Positions 8,989 to 17,729 of a stretch of DNA of 50,873 bases are shown here, piece after piece. Under the pieces are notes generated by a model. The model was not told the DNA's origin and made no database searches. It worked only from the letters and a program-made list of their open reading frames with translations. Positions within the stretch are counted from its first letter, which is position 1; each line of letters opens with the position of its first letter. Source of the stretch: Burkholderiales bacterium (GTDB taxonomy: Bacteria; Pseudomonadota; Gammaproteobacteria; Burkholderiales; Burkholderiaceae_C); NCBI GenBank assembly GCA_028872015.1, contig JAGWLO010000022.1, forward strand, positions 1 to 50,873, in the 5' to 3' direction. The position numbers and the translations under genes are program-made.

Positions 8989-9948
8989 ATGGCCGAACGC
9001 CCGAAACTCAGCCTCAAGCGCAGCCCCCCAGGCTCGACCGGAGGGGCCCCACGCGATCCGCGCCGCCCGCCCGTGCGGGGCGCCACCGCGCCGCGACCGC
9101 GCAGCGCTGCACGGCCGGCGGCCCCGCACCCGGCTCCCCAGCCGAAGCCCGGGTCCACGCGGACGCCTCTGCCGGCGGCCCTGCCCGCGGTCGGCGGCGC
9201 GCCCGCGGCCGCGGGCACCCGGGTCTCCAAGCTCATGACCGAGCGCGGCCTGGCTTCGCGCCGCGAGGCCGACGAATGGATCGCGGCCGGCTGGGTGCGC
9301 GTGGACGGCCGCCCCGCGGTGCTGGGCCAGCGCGCGGCGCCGGATGCGGCCATCGAGATCGACCCGCGCGCCCGCGCCGAGCAGCAGCACCGCGTGACGG
9401 TGCTGCTGAACAAGCCGATCGGCTACGTCAGCGGCCAGGCCGAGGACGGGCATGAACCAGCGCTGTCCCTGGTGACGCCCGCCAACCGCTGGCCGGGGGA
9501 CACCGCGCGCATCGAATACCGCGCGTCGCACCGGCTGCACCTGGCGCCGGCGGGGCGGCTGGACATCGACTCCACCGGGCTGCTGGTGCTGACGCAGGAC
9601 GGCCGCATCGCCAAGCGCCTGATCGGCGACGAGACGCGGGTCGAGAAGGAGTACCTGGTGCGCGTGGCGCGCGTCGACGGCGGCCTGCCGGCCGAGCTCG
9701 ACCTGGCACCGCTGCGCCACGGCCTGTCGCTGGACGGGCAGGCCCTGCGCCCCGCACGCGTGAGCTGGCAGAACGAGGACCAGCTGCGCTTCGTGCTGCG
9801 AGAAGGCCGCAAGCGCCAGATTCGCCGCATGTGCGAGCTGGTGGGCCTGCAGGTGCTGGGGCTGAAGCGGGTGCGCATCGGCAGCGTGGCGCTCGGGCCG
9901 CTGCCGCCCGGCCAGTGGCGCTACCTGCGCGACGACGAGCGCTTCTGA
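8989..9948 (+). CDS. rluF: rRNA pseudouridine synthase, RsuA/RluB/RluE/RluF family
   Basis: 319 residues. Residues about 1-80 are a low-complexity Pro/Ala/Arg tail, then an S4 RNA-binding domain ([29 protein letters not shown]), then the catalytic domain: [11 protein letters not shown], and the active-site segment [20 protein letters not shown], in which the Asp of GRLD is the catalytic residue. The end ([27 protein letters not shown]) is the classic RsuA-family close. The shape is closest to RluF, which modifies 23S rRNA around position 2604, but RluB-like specificity cannot be excluded. The basic N-terminal extension is an unusual addition that may aid rRNA binding. Confidence 0.85.
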   Translation: MAERPKLSLKRSPPGSTGGAPRDPRRPPVRGATAPRPRSAARPAAPHPAPQPKPGSTRTPLPAALPAVGGAPAAAGTRVSKLMTERGLASRREADEWIAAGWVRVDGRPAVLGQRAAPDAAIEIDPRARAEQQHRVTVLLNKPIGYVSGQAEDGHEPALSLVTPANRWPGDTARIEYRASHRLHLAPAGRLDIDSTGLLVLTQDGRIAKRLIGDETRVEKEYLVRVARVDGGLPAELDLAPLRHGLSLDGQALRPARVSWQNEDQLRFVLREGRKRQIRRMCELVGLQVLGLKRVRIGSVALGPLPPGQWRYLRDDERF

Positions 9949-9989
9949 CCCGGCCGCGCCCGCGTTCCTGCCGCCGCCACCACCGCTGC

Positions 9990-11201
9990 ATGTCCGGCCT
10001 GGCCAAGCCCCTCGCGCGCACGCCGCCGCCCATGTCGCCGCCGCTGGCGGCCTTCGCGCTGGCGCTGCTGATGGGCCTGCAGTCGGTGACGACCGACATC
10101 ATCGTGCCCGCGCTGCCCATGCTGACCCAGGCCCTGGGCGCGCGCATGGCCCAGGCCCAGCTCACGATGTCGGTGCTGATCCTGACGTTCGGCATCACGC
10201 AGATGGTGTGGGGCCCGGTGGCCGATCGCGTCGGCCGCCGCCCGGTGCTGCTGGCGGGCCTGGCGCTGTACGTGGTGGCCAGCGCGGGCTGCGTGCTGGC
10301 GGGCAGCATCGGGGCGCTCATCGCCTGGCGCGGCGTGCAGGGCGCCGGACTGGCGGCGGCCGTCGTCTGTGCGCGCGCCATCGTGCGCGACCTGTATCCG
10401 CCGCTGGCCGGCGCGCGCGTCATGGCGCTGGCGCTGTCGGGCCTGGGCGTGATCGCCGTCGTCGGCCCGCCGCTGGGCGGGGCCGCAGCCGCCTGGCTGG
10501 GCTGGCGCGGCACGCTGGGCGTCATCGCAGCGGCCGGCGCGCTGGCGCTGGGCTTCGTGGCCTGGCGGCTGCCCGAGACGCTGCCGGCGCCTTCGTCGGC
10601 TCCCATCGCGGTGCTGCCGCGCACCTGGTGGCAGATCGCCCGCCACCCCGTGTTCAGCGCCTGGACGCTGCTGGTGGCCTGCAGCTACGGCGGCGTGTTC
10701 ACGCTGCTGGCGGCCTCGTCCTTCGTGTACATCGGCGTGCTCGGGCTGTCGCCGCAGGGCCAGGGCGCGGTGCTGGCGATGGCCTCGCTCAGCTACCTGA
10801 CCGGCACGCTGGTGTGCCGGCGCTGGATCGTCCACCACGGCCTGGCCGGCGCGGTGCGGCGCGGGGCCTGGTTCAGCCTGGCCGGCGGCGGGCTGATGGC
10901 TGCCGGCGCGGCGTCGGGCCTGCATGCGCTGTGGTCGGTGCTGCTGCCGCACGGGTTGTTCATGTTCGGCCACGGCATGCACCAGCCCTGCGGCCAGGCC
11001 GGCATCGTGGCGCCGTTTCCCCGCGCCGCCGGTGCGGCATCGGCGCTGGCCGGGCTCGGGCTGGCGCTGGTGGCGTTCGCGGTCGGACAGTGGCTCGGGC
11101 TGGCGCTGGACGGCACGCTGCGCCCGATGGCCTACACGCTGGGCTTCTGGGCCGTGGCCACCGCCGTCGTCGCCTGGCGCCGGGTGCCGCGCGACGCCTG
11201 A
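9990..11201 (+). CDS. Bcr/CflA-family multidrug efflux transporter (MFS)
   Basis: 403 residues, twelve predicted membrane helices. The start at 9990 ([14 protein letters not shown]) is followed by the first helix. The drug:H+ antiporter-1 (12-TMS) signatures are present: [10 protein letters not shown] after helix 1, the motif-A loop [17 protein letters not shown] between helices 2 and 3, and [21 protein letters not shown] in helices 4-5. Relatives export bicyclomycin, chloramphenicol or sulfonamides; the substrate here is unknown. The stop TGA shares its last base with the miaA ATG, so the two genes are translationally coupled, probably without functional meaning. Confidence 0.88.
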   Translation: MSGLAKPLARTPPPMSPPLAAFALALLMGLQSVTTDIIVPALPMLTQALGARMAQAQLTMSVLILTFGITQMVWGPVADRVGRRPVLLAGLALYVVASAGCVLAGSIGALIAWRGVQGAGLAAAVVCARAIVRDLYPPLAGARVMALALSGLGVIAVVGPPLGGAAAAWLGWRGTLGVIAAAGALALGFVAWRLPETLPAPSSAPIAVLPRTWWQIARHPVFSAWTLLVACSYGGVFTLLAASSFVYIGVLGLSPQGQGAVLAMASLSYLTGTLVCRRWIVHHGLAGAVRRGAWFSLAGGGLMAAGAASGLHALWSVLLPHGLFMFGHGMHQPCGQAGIVAPFPRAAGAASALAGLGLALVAFAVGQWLGLALDGTLRPMAYTLGFWAVATAVVAWRRVPRDA

Positions 11202-12133
11202 TGGCGCTGCTGGGCCTGTGCCTGGCCGGCCCCACCGCGGCCGGCAAGAGCGCGCTGGCGCTGGCGCTGGCGGCCGAGCTGCCGCTGGAGATCGTCAGCG
11301 TCGACTCCGCGCTGGTGTACCGCGGCCTGGACATCGGCACCGCCAAGCCCAGCGCCGCCGAGCGGGCCGCGGTGCCGCACCACCTGATCGACCTGCTGGA
11401 CCCGACCGAGGCTTACTCGGCCGCCCGCTTCGCCGACGACGCACGCCGGGTGGCGGCCGAGATCCGCGCGCGCGGCCGCCTGCCGTTGCTGGTGGGGGGC
11501 ACGCTGCTCTACTTCAAGGCGCTGCGCGAAGGCTTGCACGCGCTGCCCCCGGCCGACCCCGCCCTGCGCGCGCAGATCGAGGCCGAGGCCGCGGCCCGCG
11601 GCTGGCCGGCCCTGCATGCCGAGCTGGCGCGCGTGGACCCGGCCACCGCGGCGCGGCTGGCGCCCGCCGACGCCCAGCGCATCCAGCGCTCGATCGAGGT
11701 CTTTCGCAGCAGCGGGCGGCCATTGTCGGCCTGGTTCAGCGACACCGGCGCCCGCCACGATGAAGCCGGGCGCTGGCCGCTGGTCTCGCTGGAGCCGCGT
11801 TCGCGCGCCTGGCTGCACGCGCGCATCGCCGCGCGCTTCGATGCGATGCTGGCCGCCGGGCTGGTGGACGAAGTGCGTGCGCTGCGGGCCCGCGGCGACC
11901 TGCACCCCGACCTGCCGGCGCTGCGCTGCGTGGGTTACCGCCAGGTCTGGCAGGCCCTGGATCGGGGCCAGCTCGCGCCCCTTCGTGAAGCGGGCATCGC
12001 CGCCACGCGCCAGTTGGCGAAGCGCCAGCTCACCGGGTTACGCGCGATAACGCGCCGCACGGTCTTCGCCTGCGACGAGGCCGATGGCGTGACAGCTGCG
12101 CGGGACGCGCTGCGCCAGCTTGGCGCAACCTGA
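11201..12133 (+). CDS. miaA: tRNA dimethylallyltransferase
   Basis: Transfers a dimethylallyl group to N6 of A37 in tRNAs that read UNN codons. 310 residues, full length. The P-loop is GPTAAGKS at about residues 9-16; next come [16 protein letters not shown] (substrate-binding Asp-Ser) and the swinging region [20 protein letters not shown]. The conserved tail GYRQVWQAL...[14 protein letters not shown] with the tRNA-binding basic residues is intact. The ATG overlaps the stop of the transporter gene (TGATG). In many proteobacteria miaA lies with mutL and hfq; neither is in this window. Confidence 0.95.
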   Translation: MALLGLCLAGPTAAGKSALALALAAELPLEIVSVDSALVYRGLDIGTAKPSAAERAAVPHHLIDLLDPTEAYSAARFADDARRVAAEIRARGRLPLLVGGTLLYFKALREGLHALPPADPALRAQIEAEAAARGWPALHAELARVDPATAARLAPADAQRIQRSIEVFRSSGRPLSAWFSDTGARHDEAGRWPLVSLEPRSRAWLHARIAARFDAMLAAGLVDEVRALRARGDLHPDLPALRCVGYRQVWQALDRGQLAPLREAGIAATRQLAKRQLTGLRAITRRTVFACDEADGVTAARDALRQLGAT

Positions 12134-12226
12134 GCCCAGCGTCGGTGCAGGCCGCCCGGACGGCGGCGCCAAGCCTCTGCTGGCCTCGATCTTGCAACCC
12201 CGCCGCGAGTTACCTTTCCGGTACCT

Positions 12227-12255
12227 GGTGACACCCGCAAAGATAGGGTGTCGCC
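12227..12255. repeat. Inverted repeat upstream of tonB
   Basis: GGTGACACCC (12227-12236) and GGGTGTCGCC (12246-12255) are complementary at nine of ten positions, separated by nine bases. No T-run follows, so it is unlikely to be the miaA terminator. It lies about 27 bases upstream of a TATAGT hexamer and could be a regulator site. The rest of the 256-base gap (12134-12389) shows no convincing coding potential and no recognisable Fur box. Confidence 0.4.
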
Positions 12256-12281
12256 CGGTCTGGAGAGGGTGCGCTTAGGGA

Positions 12282-12287
12282 TATAGT
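12282..12287 (+). promoter_or_regulatory. Candidate -10 element TATAGT of the tonB operon
   Basis: TATAGT matches the -10 consensus at five of six positions and is the best hexamer in the gap before tonB. The -35 region at the proper distance is weak, which would fit an activated promoter, and the inverted repeat at 12227-12255 covers the region just upstream. The mRNA leader would be about 95 bases. Confidence 0.35.
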
Positions 12288-12389
12288 CCCGCCGCTTGAC
12301 CGCCTCGGACTGGGGCGGATGTTTAAGTTGTATTCGAAAAATGCGAAGACGTCCGCTCCGGCATGGGGCGCAGCAGTCTGGAGATTTGA

Positions 12390-13058
12390 GTGGATTACGC
12401 CCAGCAACAACGCAACCCGGGCAAGCACATGGTGGGCATCGGCATCGTGCTGGCGCTGCATCTGCTTCTGGGATGGGCGCTGATCAACGGCCTGGCCCAG
12501 CGCCTGGTCGATGTGATCAAGGCGCCGATCGAAACCAAGATCATCGAGGAGACCAAGCCGCCGCCGCCGCCGCCGCCGGAGAACCTGCCGCCGCCGCCGA
12601 AGTTCGCGCCGCCGCCGCCGTCCTTCGTGCCGCCGCCCGAGGTGAACGTGAACCCGCCGCCGACCCCGGCCCCGACCATCACGGTGACCACCGTCGCCCC
12701 GCCGCCGACCACGGTGACGGTGGCGCCGCAGGCGCCGCCGGCGCCGCCCGTGCGCGGCCCCGTCCGCACCGAGCCCAAGCTCGATTTCCAGAACGCCTGC
12801 ACGCCGCCCGAGTACACGGCGGCGGCACGGCGCGCCGAAGCCAGCGGCAACACCGTCATCGTCTACACGATGGACACCAACGGCGTGATCAATGAAGCCA
12901 GCATCGAGCGTTCGTCGGGCCCCATGCGCGAGAACAAGGTGCTCGACCGCCTGGCGCTGGAGGCGGTGAAGGCCTGCAAGGGCACGCCCGGCACGATCGA
13001 CGGCAAGCCGCAGAAGCTGACCGGTCGCGTCACCTACTCTTGGAAGCTCGAGAACTGA
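12390..13058 (+). CDS. tonB: TonB energy-transducer protein
   Basis: 222 residues from a GTG with GGAG at 12380-12383. A single N-terminal membrane anchor (HMVGIGIVLALHLLLGWALI, about 13-32) contains the histidine expected in TonB anchors. It is followed by a periplasm-spanning proline-rich region of about 75 residues (runs of seven and four prolines, residues about 57-125) and a C-terminal TonB domain (PEYTAAARRAEASGNTVIVYTMDTNGVINEASIERSSG). The protein links the ExbBD proton channel to outer-membrane TonB-dependent receptors. Two cysteines in the C-terminal domain (ACTPPEY and KACKGTPG) may form a disulfide. First gene of an operon with exbB, two exbD genes and a TPR gene; no receptor gene is adjacent. 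Confidence 0.92.
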   Translation: MDYAQQQRNPGKHMVGIGIVLALHLLLGWALINGLAQRLVDVIKAPIETKIIEETKPPPPPPPENLPPPPKFAPPPPSFVPPPEVNVNPPPTPAPTITVTTVAPPPTTVTVAPQAPPAPPVRGPVRTEPKLDFQNACTPPEYTAAARRAEASGNTVIVYTMDTNGVINEASIERSSGPMRENKVLDRLALEAVKACKGTPGTIDGKPQKLTGRVTYSWKLEN

Positions 13059-13153
13059 GTCCGGCGTCGCCGGCCTCGCGTCCCGCCCCCCGTTCCTGTC
13101 CCCCACGAGCGCGGCCCGAGTGCGCCGCGTCAGCCCGTCCCTTTGGAGTCAAC

Positions 13154-14032
13154 ATGTCCCTGAACCAACATCCTCACACCCGCTCGTGGGCCGCCAAGTC
13201 GCTGGCCTGCGTGGCCGCCTCTCTCGCCAGCCTCGTGCTGGCCCTGGCCGCACCGCACCCGGCACTGGCACAGGCCGCCTCGGACGCCGCCACCGGCGCC
13301 TCGGCGGCGGCCCCGGCGGTGACCCCGCCCGCGGCCGAGCCCGCACCGGCCGCGGCCGCGGTCTCGCAAGAGGCGGTGGCCAACCCCTACGGCCTGCAGG
13401 CGCTGTGGAGCCAGGGTGACTTCGTCGCCCGCGGCACGCTGATCATCATGGTCATCATGTCGATGGGCAGCTGGTACATCATCTTCACCAAGGTGTTCGA
13501 GCAGAGCGCCATGATGCGCAGCGCCAAGTCCTCGGCCGATTCGTTCTGGAAGGCCACCTCGGTGAAGGCCGGCGTGAACGAGCTCAAGGACGGCTCGGCC
13601 TTCCGCTTCATCGCCGAGCAGGGCATCCGCGCCAGCGAGCACCACGAGGGCACGATGGTCGAGTCCATCGACAAGCACACCTGGATCAGCATGTCGGTGG
13701 ACCGCGCCGTCGCCAGCGTGCAGAGCCGGCTGCAGGACGGGCTGGCCTTCCTCGCCACCGTCGGCTCGACCGCGCCTTTCGTGGGCCTGTTCGGCACCGT
13801 CTGGGGCATCTACAACGCCCTGGTCAAGATCGGCATCAGCGGCCAGGCCTCGATCGACAAGGTGGCCGGCCCGGTGGGCGAGGCGCTCATCATGACCGCC
13901 TTCGGCCTGGCCGTGGCCGTGCCGGCGGTGATGGGCTACAACTGGCTGATCCGGCGCAACAAGGCCGTGATGGACCAGACCAAGGCCTTCGCCGGCGACC
14001 TGCACAACGTGCTGCTGGCCGGCAAGCGCTGA
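13154..14032 (+). CDS. exbB: ExbB-type proton channel subunit (MotA/TolQ/ExbB family)
   Basis: 292 residues from ATG 13154 with GGAG at 13145-13148. Unusually long N-terminus: a signal-peptide-like helix (residues about 13-40, ending ALAQA), then an Ala/Pro-rich linker of about 45 residues, then the standard core with three membrane helices (RGTLIIMVIMSMGSWYIIF; LAFLATVGSTAPFVGLFGTVWGIYNAL; GEALIMTAFGLAVAVPAVMGYNWLIRR). The TAPFVGLFGTVWGI stretch is the family hallmark for the channel wall. Together with ExbD it uses the proton gradient to drive TonB. Long-form ExbB proteins with periplasmic N-terminal extensions are known in several proteobacteria. Confidence 0.93.
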   Translation: MSLNQHPHTRSWAAKSLACVAASLASLVLALAAPHPALAQAASDAATGASAAAPAVTPPAAEPAPAAAAVSQEAVANPYGLQALWSQGDFVARGTLIIMVIMSMGSWYIIFTKVFEQSAMMRSAKSSADSFWKATSVKAGVNELKDGSAFRFIAEQGIRASEHHEGTMVESIDKHTWISMSVDRAVASVQSRLQDGLAFLATVGSTAPFVGLFGTVWGIYNALVKIGISGQASIDKVAGPVGEALIMTAFGLAVAVPAVMGYNWLIRRNKAVMDQTKAFAGDLHNVLLAGKR

Positions 14033-14068
14033 CCCCGCCGCGGCCCCTTCCATGCCCAGGAGATCGCC

Positions 14069-14509
14069 ATGGCGATGAACGTCGCTGCCGCCGGCGATGA
14101 CGGCGAAGACCAGCTCAACAACAGCATCAACACCACCCCGCTGGTGGACGTGATGCTGGTGCTGCTGATCATCTTCCTGATCACCATCCCGGTGGTCACC
14201 CAGACGATCAAGCTCCAGCTGCCCAAGGAACGCAACGTCCCGACGCAGACCAAGCCCGACAACATCGTGATCGCGGTCAACCGCGAAGGCGAGATGTTCT
14301 GGGGCATGGAACGCATCCCCGACGTGCAGACGCTCGTCAACCGCCTCAAGCTCGAGTCGGTGAAGGAACCGCAGCCCGAGGTGCACATCCGCGGCGACGA
14401 CGAGGTGCGCTACGAGGCCGTGGGCCGCGTGGTCGTGGCCTGCCAGCGCGCCGGCATCTACAAGGTGGCCTTCATCACCGAGCCGCCAGCCGGTATCGCC
14501 GCCCAGTGA
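14069..14509 (+). CDS. exbD: ExbD-type biopolymer transport protein, copy 1
   Basis: 146 residues. One N-terminal membrane helix NTTPLVDVMLVLLIIFLITIPVV holds the essential proton-carrying Asp (LVD). The rest is the periplasmic domain with a C-terminal two-layer fold. It starts MAMNVAAAGDDGEDQ, nearly the same as the second copy (MAMNVGSASDEDSG), pointing to tandem duplication followed by divergence. AGGAG occurs just before the ATG (14058-14062). Confidence 0.93.
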   Translation: MAMNVAAAGDDGEDQLNNSINTTPLVDVMLVLLIIFLITIPVVTQTIKLQLPKERNVPTQTKPDNIVIAVNREGEMFWGMERIPDVQTLVNRLKLESVKEPQPEVHIRGDDEVRYEAVGRVVVACQRAGIYKVAFITEPPAGIAAQ

Positions 14510-14528
14510 GGCGGCAGGAGTACAGAAG

Positions 14529-14966
14529 ATGGCAATGAATGTCGGTTCCGCCAGCGACGAGGACAGCGGCGGCGTGATGGTCGACATCAACACCACGCCG
14601 CTGATCGACGTGATGCTGGTGCTGTTGATCATGTTCATCATCACGATCCCGATCCAGACGCACGCGGTCAAGATGAACATGCCGGTGCCCAACCACAATG
14701 CGCCGCCGCCGAAGCCGCCCGACATCATCCGGGTCGACCTCGACTTCGACGGCACCGTGGGCTGGAACGGCGAAGTCATCCCGGCCGGCGACCGCGTGGC
14801 CCTCGAGCAGCACCTCGCGGCCGTGGCCGCGATGCCCGATCAACCCGAAGTGCACCTGCGACCGAACAAGCTGGTGCAGTACAAGTACGTCGCGATGATC
14901 ATGGCCATCGCCCAGCGGCTGGGCGTGACCAAGATCGGCATCGTCGGCAACGAGCAGTTCCTGTGA
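14529..14966 (+). CDS. exbD: ExbD-type biopolymer transport protein, copy 2
   Basis: 145 residues, same architecture as the preceding gene: helix NTTPLIDVMLVLLIMFIITIPI with the essential Asp, then a periplasmic domain. The periplasmic half differs strongly from copy 1 (proline-rich NHNAPPPKPPD linker), so the two are paralogues rather than a fresh duplication. In Xanthomonas a comparable exbB-exbD1-exbD2 set exists in which exbD2 has a specialised role; by analogy the second copy may form a mixed complex. The final TGA overlaps the GTG of the next gene. Confidence 0.92.
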   Translation: MAMNVGSASDEDSGGVMVDINTTPLIDVMLVLLIMFIITIPIQTHAVKMNMPVPNHNAPPPKPPDIIRVDLDFDGTVGWNGEVIPAGDRVALEQHLAAVAAMPDQPEVHLRPNKLVQYKYVAMIMAIAQRLGVTKIGIVGNEQFL

Positions 14967-16183
14967 CCCTGAACGCGAAGATGAAGTCCCTGCGTGTCCT
15001 CGTCGTGGCGCTGGCCGCTTCCGCCAGCATGGGCCTGGCCTCGGCCGAAGGCGTGCGCGCCGAGATCGGCAAGCCGCTGCAGCAGGCTGCCGAGCTGCTG
15101 CGCGCGGGCAAGGCCAAGGAGGCCCTGGCCAAGGTGCGCGAGGCCGAGAACGTGCCCAACAAGACGCCCTTCGAGCAGCTGACGGTCGAGCGCATGCGCG
15201 CCGCGGCGGCCCAGCGCGCTGGCGACACCAAGTCGGCGATCCAGGCGCTGGAGGCGATCTACCCCAGGGCCTCGGCGGCCGAGCAGGGCCAGCTCGCCGA
15301 GCAGCTGGCCTCGGCCTACGCCCAGCAGCGCAACAACGCCCAGGCCAGCGCCTGGCTGAACAAGGCGGTGCAGGCCGGCAACAACAGCCCCACCATCAAG
15401 CAACTCCAGCGCTACCTCGAATCGGCCAGCGGCGACTACGCTGCCATCGCCCGCGACGCGGGAGCCGCGGTGGCCGCCGCCGAGCAGGCCGGGCGCCGCC
15501 CCGAAGAGGCCGACTTGCTGCGCCTGGCCGACGCGCAGATGCGCCTGGGCAACGTCAACGGCCACGTCGCGACGCTGGAGAAGCTGCTCTTCGATTACCC
15601 GAAGAAGGACTACTGGGCCGCCTACCTGGCCCGCCTGACGCGCAAGCCCGGCTTCAGCGACCGCTTCGCGCTCGACGTGATGCGGCTGCGCCTGGCCACC
15701 GGCAACCTGACCAAGGCCGACGACTACATGGAGATGGCCCAGCTTGCCCTGCAGGCCAGCATCCCGGCCGAGGCCCGACGCATCATCGACCAGGGCTACA
15801 AGGCCGGGGTGCTCGGCACCGGGCCCGATGCCGCGCGCCAGAACCGGCTGCGCGACCTGGCGGTGAAGAAGGACGAAGAGGCCCAGGCTTCGCTGGCCCG
15901 GCGTGCCACCGATGCGGCCGGCCTGCCGCAGGGCGATGCGCTGGTGCAGGTGGGCTACGCCTACGCGCTGCAGGGCGAGGTCGACAAAGGCATCGCGCTG
16001 ATCAAGCAGGGCATCGCCAAGGACGGCCTGAAGCACCCCGAGGAGGCCAGGCTGCGCCTGGGCATGGCGCAGCTGCTCTCGCCCAAGACCAAGGCAGCCG
16101 GCCTGCAGACCCTGCGCGCCGTCCGGGGCAGCGACGGCGTGGCCGACATCGCCCGCCTCTGGATGTTGGAAGCCACCACCTGA
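14963..16183 (+). CDS. Secreted tetratricopeptide-repeat protein of the TonB operon
   Basis: 406 residues from a GTG overlapping the exbD2 stop (GTGA), so co-translated. A signal peptide is visible (MKSLRVLVVALAASASMGLASAEG), cut near residue 28. The remainder is Ala/Leu/Glu-rich and helical with TPR-like spacing (e.g. PLQQAAELLRAGKAKEALAKVREAENVP, QALEAIYPRASAAEQGQLAEQLASAYAQQRNNAQASAWLNKAV, QVGYAYALQGEVDKGIALIKQGI). No catalytic motif. Position implies a periplasmic scaffold or accessory of the ExbBD-TonB complex; TPR proteins next to exbBD are recurrent, but their job is not established. Confidence 0.8.
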   Translation: MTLNAKMKSLRVLVVALAASASMGLASAEGVRAEIGKPLQQAAELLRAGKAKEALAKVREAENVPNKTPFEQLTVERMRAAAAQRAGDTKSAIQALEAIYPRASAAEQGQLAEQLASAYAQQRNNAQASAWLNKAVQAGNNSPTIKQLQRYLESASGDYAAIARDAGAAVAAAEQAGRRPEEADLLRLADAQMRLGNVNGHVATLEKLLFDYPKKDYWAAYLARLTRKPGFSDRFALDVMRLRLATGNLTKADDYMEMAQLALQASIPAEARRIIDQGYKAGVLGTGPDAARQNRLRDLAVKKDEEAQASLARRATDAAGLPQGDALVQVGYAYALQGEVDKGIALIKQGIAKDGLKHPEEARLRLGMAQLLSPKTKAAGLQTLRAVRGSDGVADIARLWMLEATT

Positions 16184-16212
16184 CCGGGGCCGGCGGGCCG
16201 CTGCCACCCCTG

Positions 16213-17013
16213 ATGGGATCAGGCGTTCACTTCGGTCTCGGCGGCCGGGTCGTCGTCGTCACCGGCGCGGCCCAGGGCATCGGCGAGGCCTGCGTGCGCA
16301 GGCTGGTACGCGATGGCGCCGCGGTCGCCTTGTGGGACGTGGCCGATGCAGCCGGCCAGGCCCTGGCGGCCGAGCTGGCTGCCACCGGTGCCCGGGTGCT
16401 GTACTGCCACTGCAACGTCGCGACCAAGGCCGACGTGGAGGCCGCGCTGGCGGCCACGCTGGCCCGTTTCGGGCTCGTCGACGGCCTGGTCAACAACGCT
16501 GGCATCTTCAAGGCCGCGCCCTTCCTCGAGATCGACGAGGCCGACTGGGACGCCGTGATCGCGGTCAACCTGAAAGGCTCCTTCCTGGTCGGTCAGGCGC
16601 TGGCGCGCGAGATGGTCCGGGGCGCCGCGGCCGGCCGGCCCGGTGCCATCGTCAACATGAGCTCGGTCAACGGCACGCTGACCATCCCCACCATCGCCAG
16701 CTACAACGCCAGCAAGGGTGCGATCAACCAGCTCACGCGTGTGATGGCGCTGGCCCTGGCCGACCAGGGCGTGCGCGTCAATGCGGTGGCACCCGGCACC
16801 ATCGCCACCGAGCTGGCGCGCAGCGCCGTGCTGACGAGCGACGAGGCGCGCGCCCGCATCCTGAGCCGCACGCCCATGAAGCGCCTGGGCGAGCCGTCGG
16901 AGATCGCCGACGTCACCGCCTACCTGCTCAGCGACGCGGCGAGCTACATCACCGGCGAGATCGTGGTCGTCGACGGTGGCCGCATGACGCTCAACTACAC
17001 CGTGCCGGTTTGA
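16213..17013 (+). CDS. SDR-family NAD(P)-dependent oxidoreductase
   Basis: 266 residues, classical short-chain dehydrogenase. The cofactor-binding glycine motif is TGAAQGIG at residues 17-24, NNAG follows in LVNNAGIFKAAPF, and the catalytic Ser-Tyr-Lys are in IVNMSSVNGTLTIPTIASYNASKGAINQL. An Asp after the second beta strand (LWDVADAAGQ) suggests preference for NAD(H). The C-terminal ITGEIVVVDGGRMTLNY is typical. Substrate cannot be read from sequence; glucose/3-oxoacyl-type SDRs are the nearest style. The stop codon overlaps the start of the next gene by one base (TGATG). Confidence 0.88.
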   Translation: MGSGVHFGLGGRVVVVTGAAQGIGEACVRRLVRDGAAVALWDVADAAGQALAAELAATGARVLYCHCNVATKADVEAALAATLARFGLVDGLVNNAGIFKAAPFLEIDEADWDAVIAVNLKGSFLVGQALAREMVRGAAAGRPGAIVNMSSVNGTLTIPTIASYNASKGAINQLTRVMALALADQGVRVNAVAPGTIATELARSAVLTSDEARARILSRTPMKRLGEPSEIADVTAYLLSDAASYITGEIVVVDGGRMTLNYTVPV

Positions 17014-17591
17014 TGCTGGGCGCGTTCGCGGTCTCGGCCGGCGTGGTGGCGCTCGGCGAGATGGGTGACAAGACCCAACTGCTCGCCCTGCTGCTGGCGG
17101 CCCGCTTCAAGCAGCCGATACCGGTGATCGCGGGCATCGCCGTGGCAACGCTGCTCAACCACGCGCTGGCCGGCGCAGCGGGCCTGTGGCTGGGCCAGCG
17201 CCTGGACCCTCAGCTGCTGCGCTGGGGCCTGGGCGCCGCCTTCGTCGCGATGGCACTCTGGATGCTGGTGCCCGACCGGGCCGACGAGGGCCCGAACGAG
17301 CCCCCGGGGCGGCTCGGCGTGTTCGGCATCAGCGCGGTCAGCTTCTTCCTCGCCGAGATGGGCGACAAGACGCAGGTGGCGACCATGATGCTGGCGGCCC
17401 GCTTCGACGCGCCGCTGGCCGTGATCGGCGGCACCACGGTGGGCATCCTGCTGGCCGACATCCCGGCCGTGCTCTTGGGCGACAAGCTGCTGGCGCGGGT
17501 GCCGCTGCGCTGGGTACAGCGCGTCGCCGCAGCGGCGTTCGCGCTGCTGGGCGTGGCGATGCTGGCGGGCTGGGGGTCGCTCGGAGGCTGA
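17013..17591 (+). CDS. GDT1/TMEM165 (UPF0016) family cation exporter
   Basis: 192 residues, six predicted membrane helices in two homologous halves. Each half holds the family signature E-x-G-D-K-T: residues 16-22 (EMGDKTQ) and 115-121 (EMGDKTQ). Family members are H+-coupled Mn2+ or Ca2+ exporters (MneA in Vibrio, Gdt1 in yeast). Bacterial members of this length usually protect against manganese excess. The ATG overlaps the SDR stop, which suggests co-translation. No manganese riboswitch-like leader is possible here because the gene has no 5' leader of its own. Confidence 0.88.
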   Translation: MLGAFAVSAGVVALGEMGDKTQLLALLLAARFKQPIPVIAGIAVATLLNHALAGAAGLWLGQRLDPQLLRWGLGAAFVAMALWMLVPDRADEGPNEPPGRLGVFGISAVSFFLAEMGDKTQVATMMLAARFDAPLAVIGGTTVGILLADIPAVLLGDKLLARVPLRWVQRVAAAAFALLGVAMLAGWGSLGG

Positions 17592-17729
17592 AGGCTGGCA
17601 TCACCGCAGGAGCCGCCCATGCCGGACTCGTTGCTGCAGGGCGGGCTGGCCGACGAGGCGGCACTGCGCCAACGGCACCACCACCGGCTGGGTGTTCGCG
17701 CGGCCGCCGGTGGTGTGAAAATCGAGGCC

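Noticed and set aside
12210-13106. Minus-strand frame over tonB, extremely Gly/Arg-rich
   Set aside because: Reverse of proline codons (CCG/CGG) of TonB; no support as a gene.
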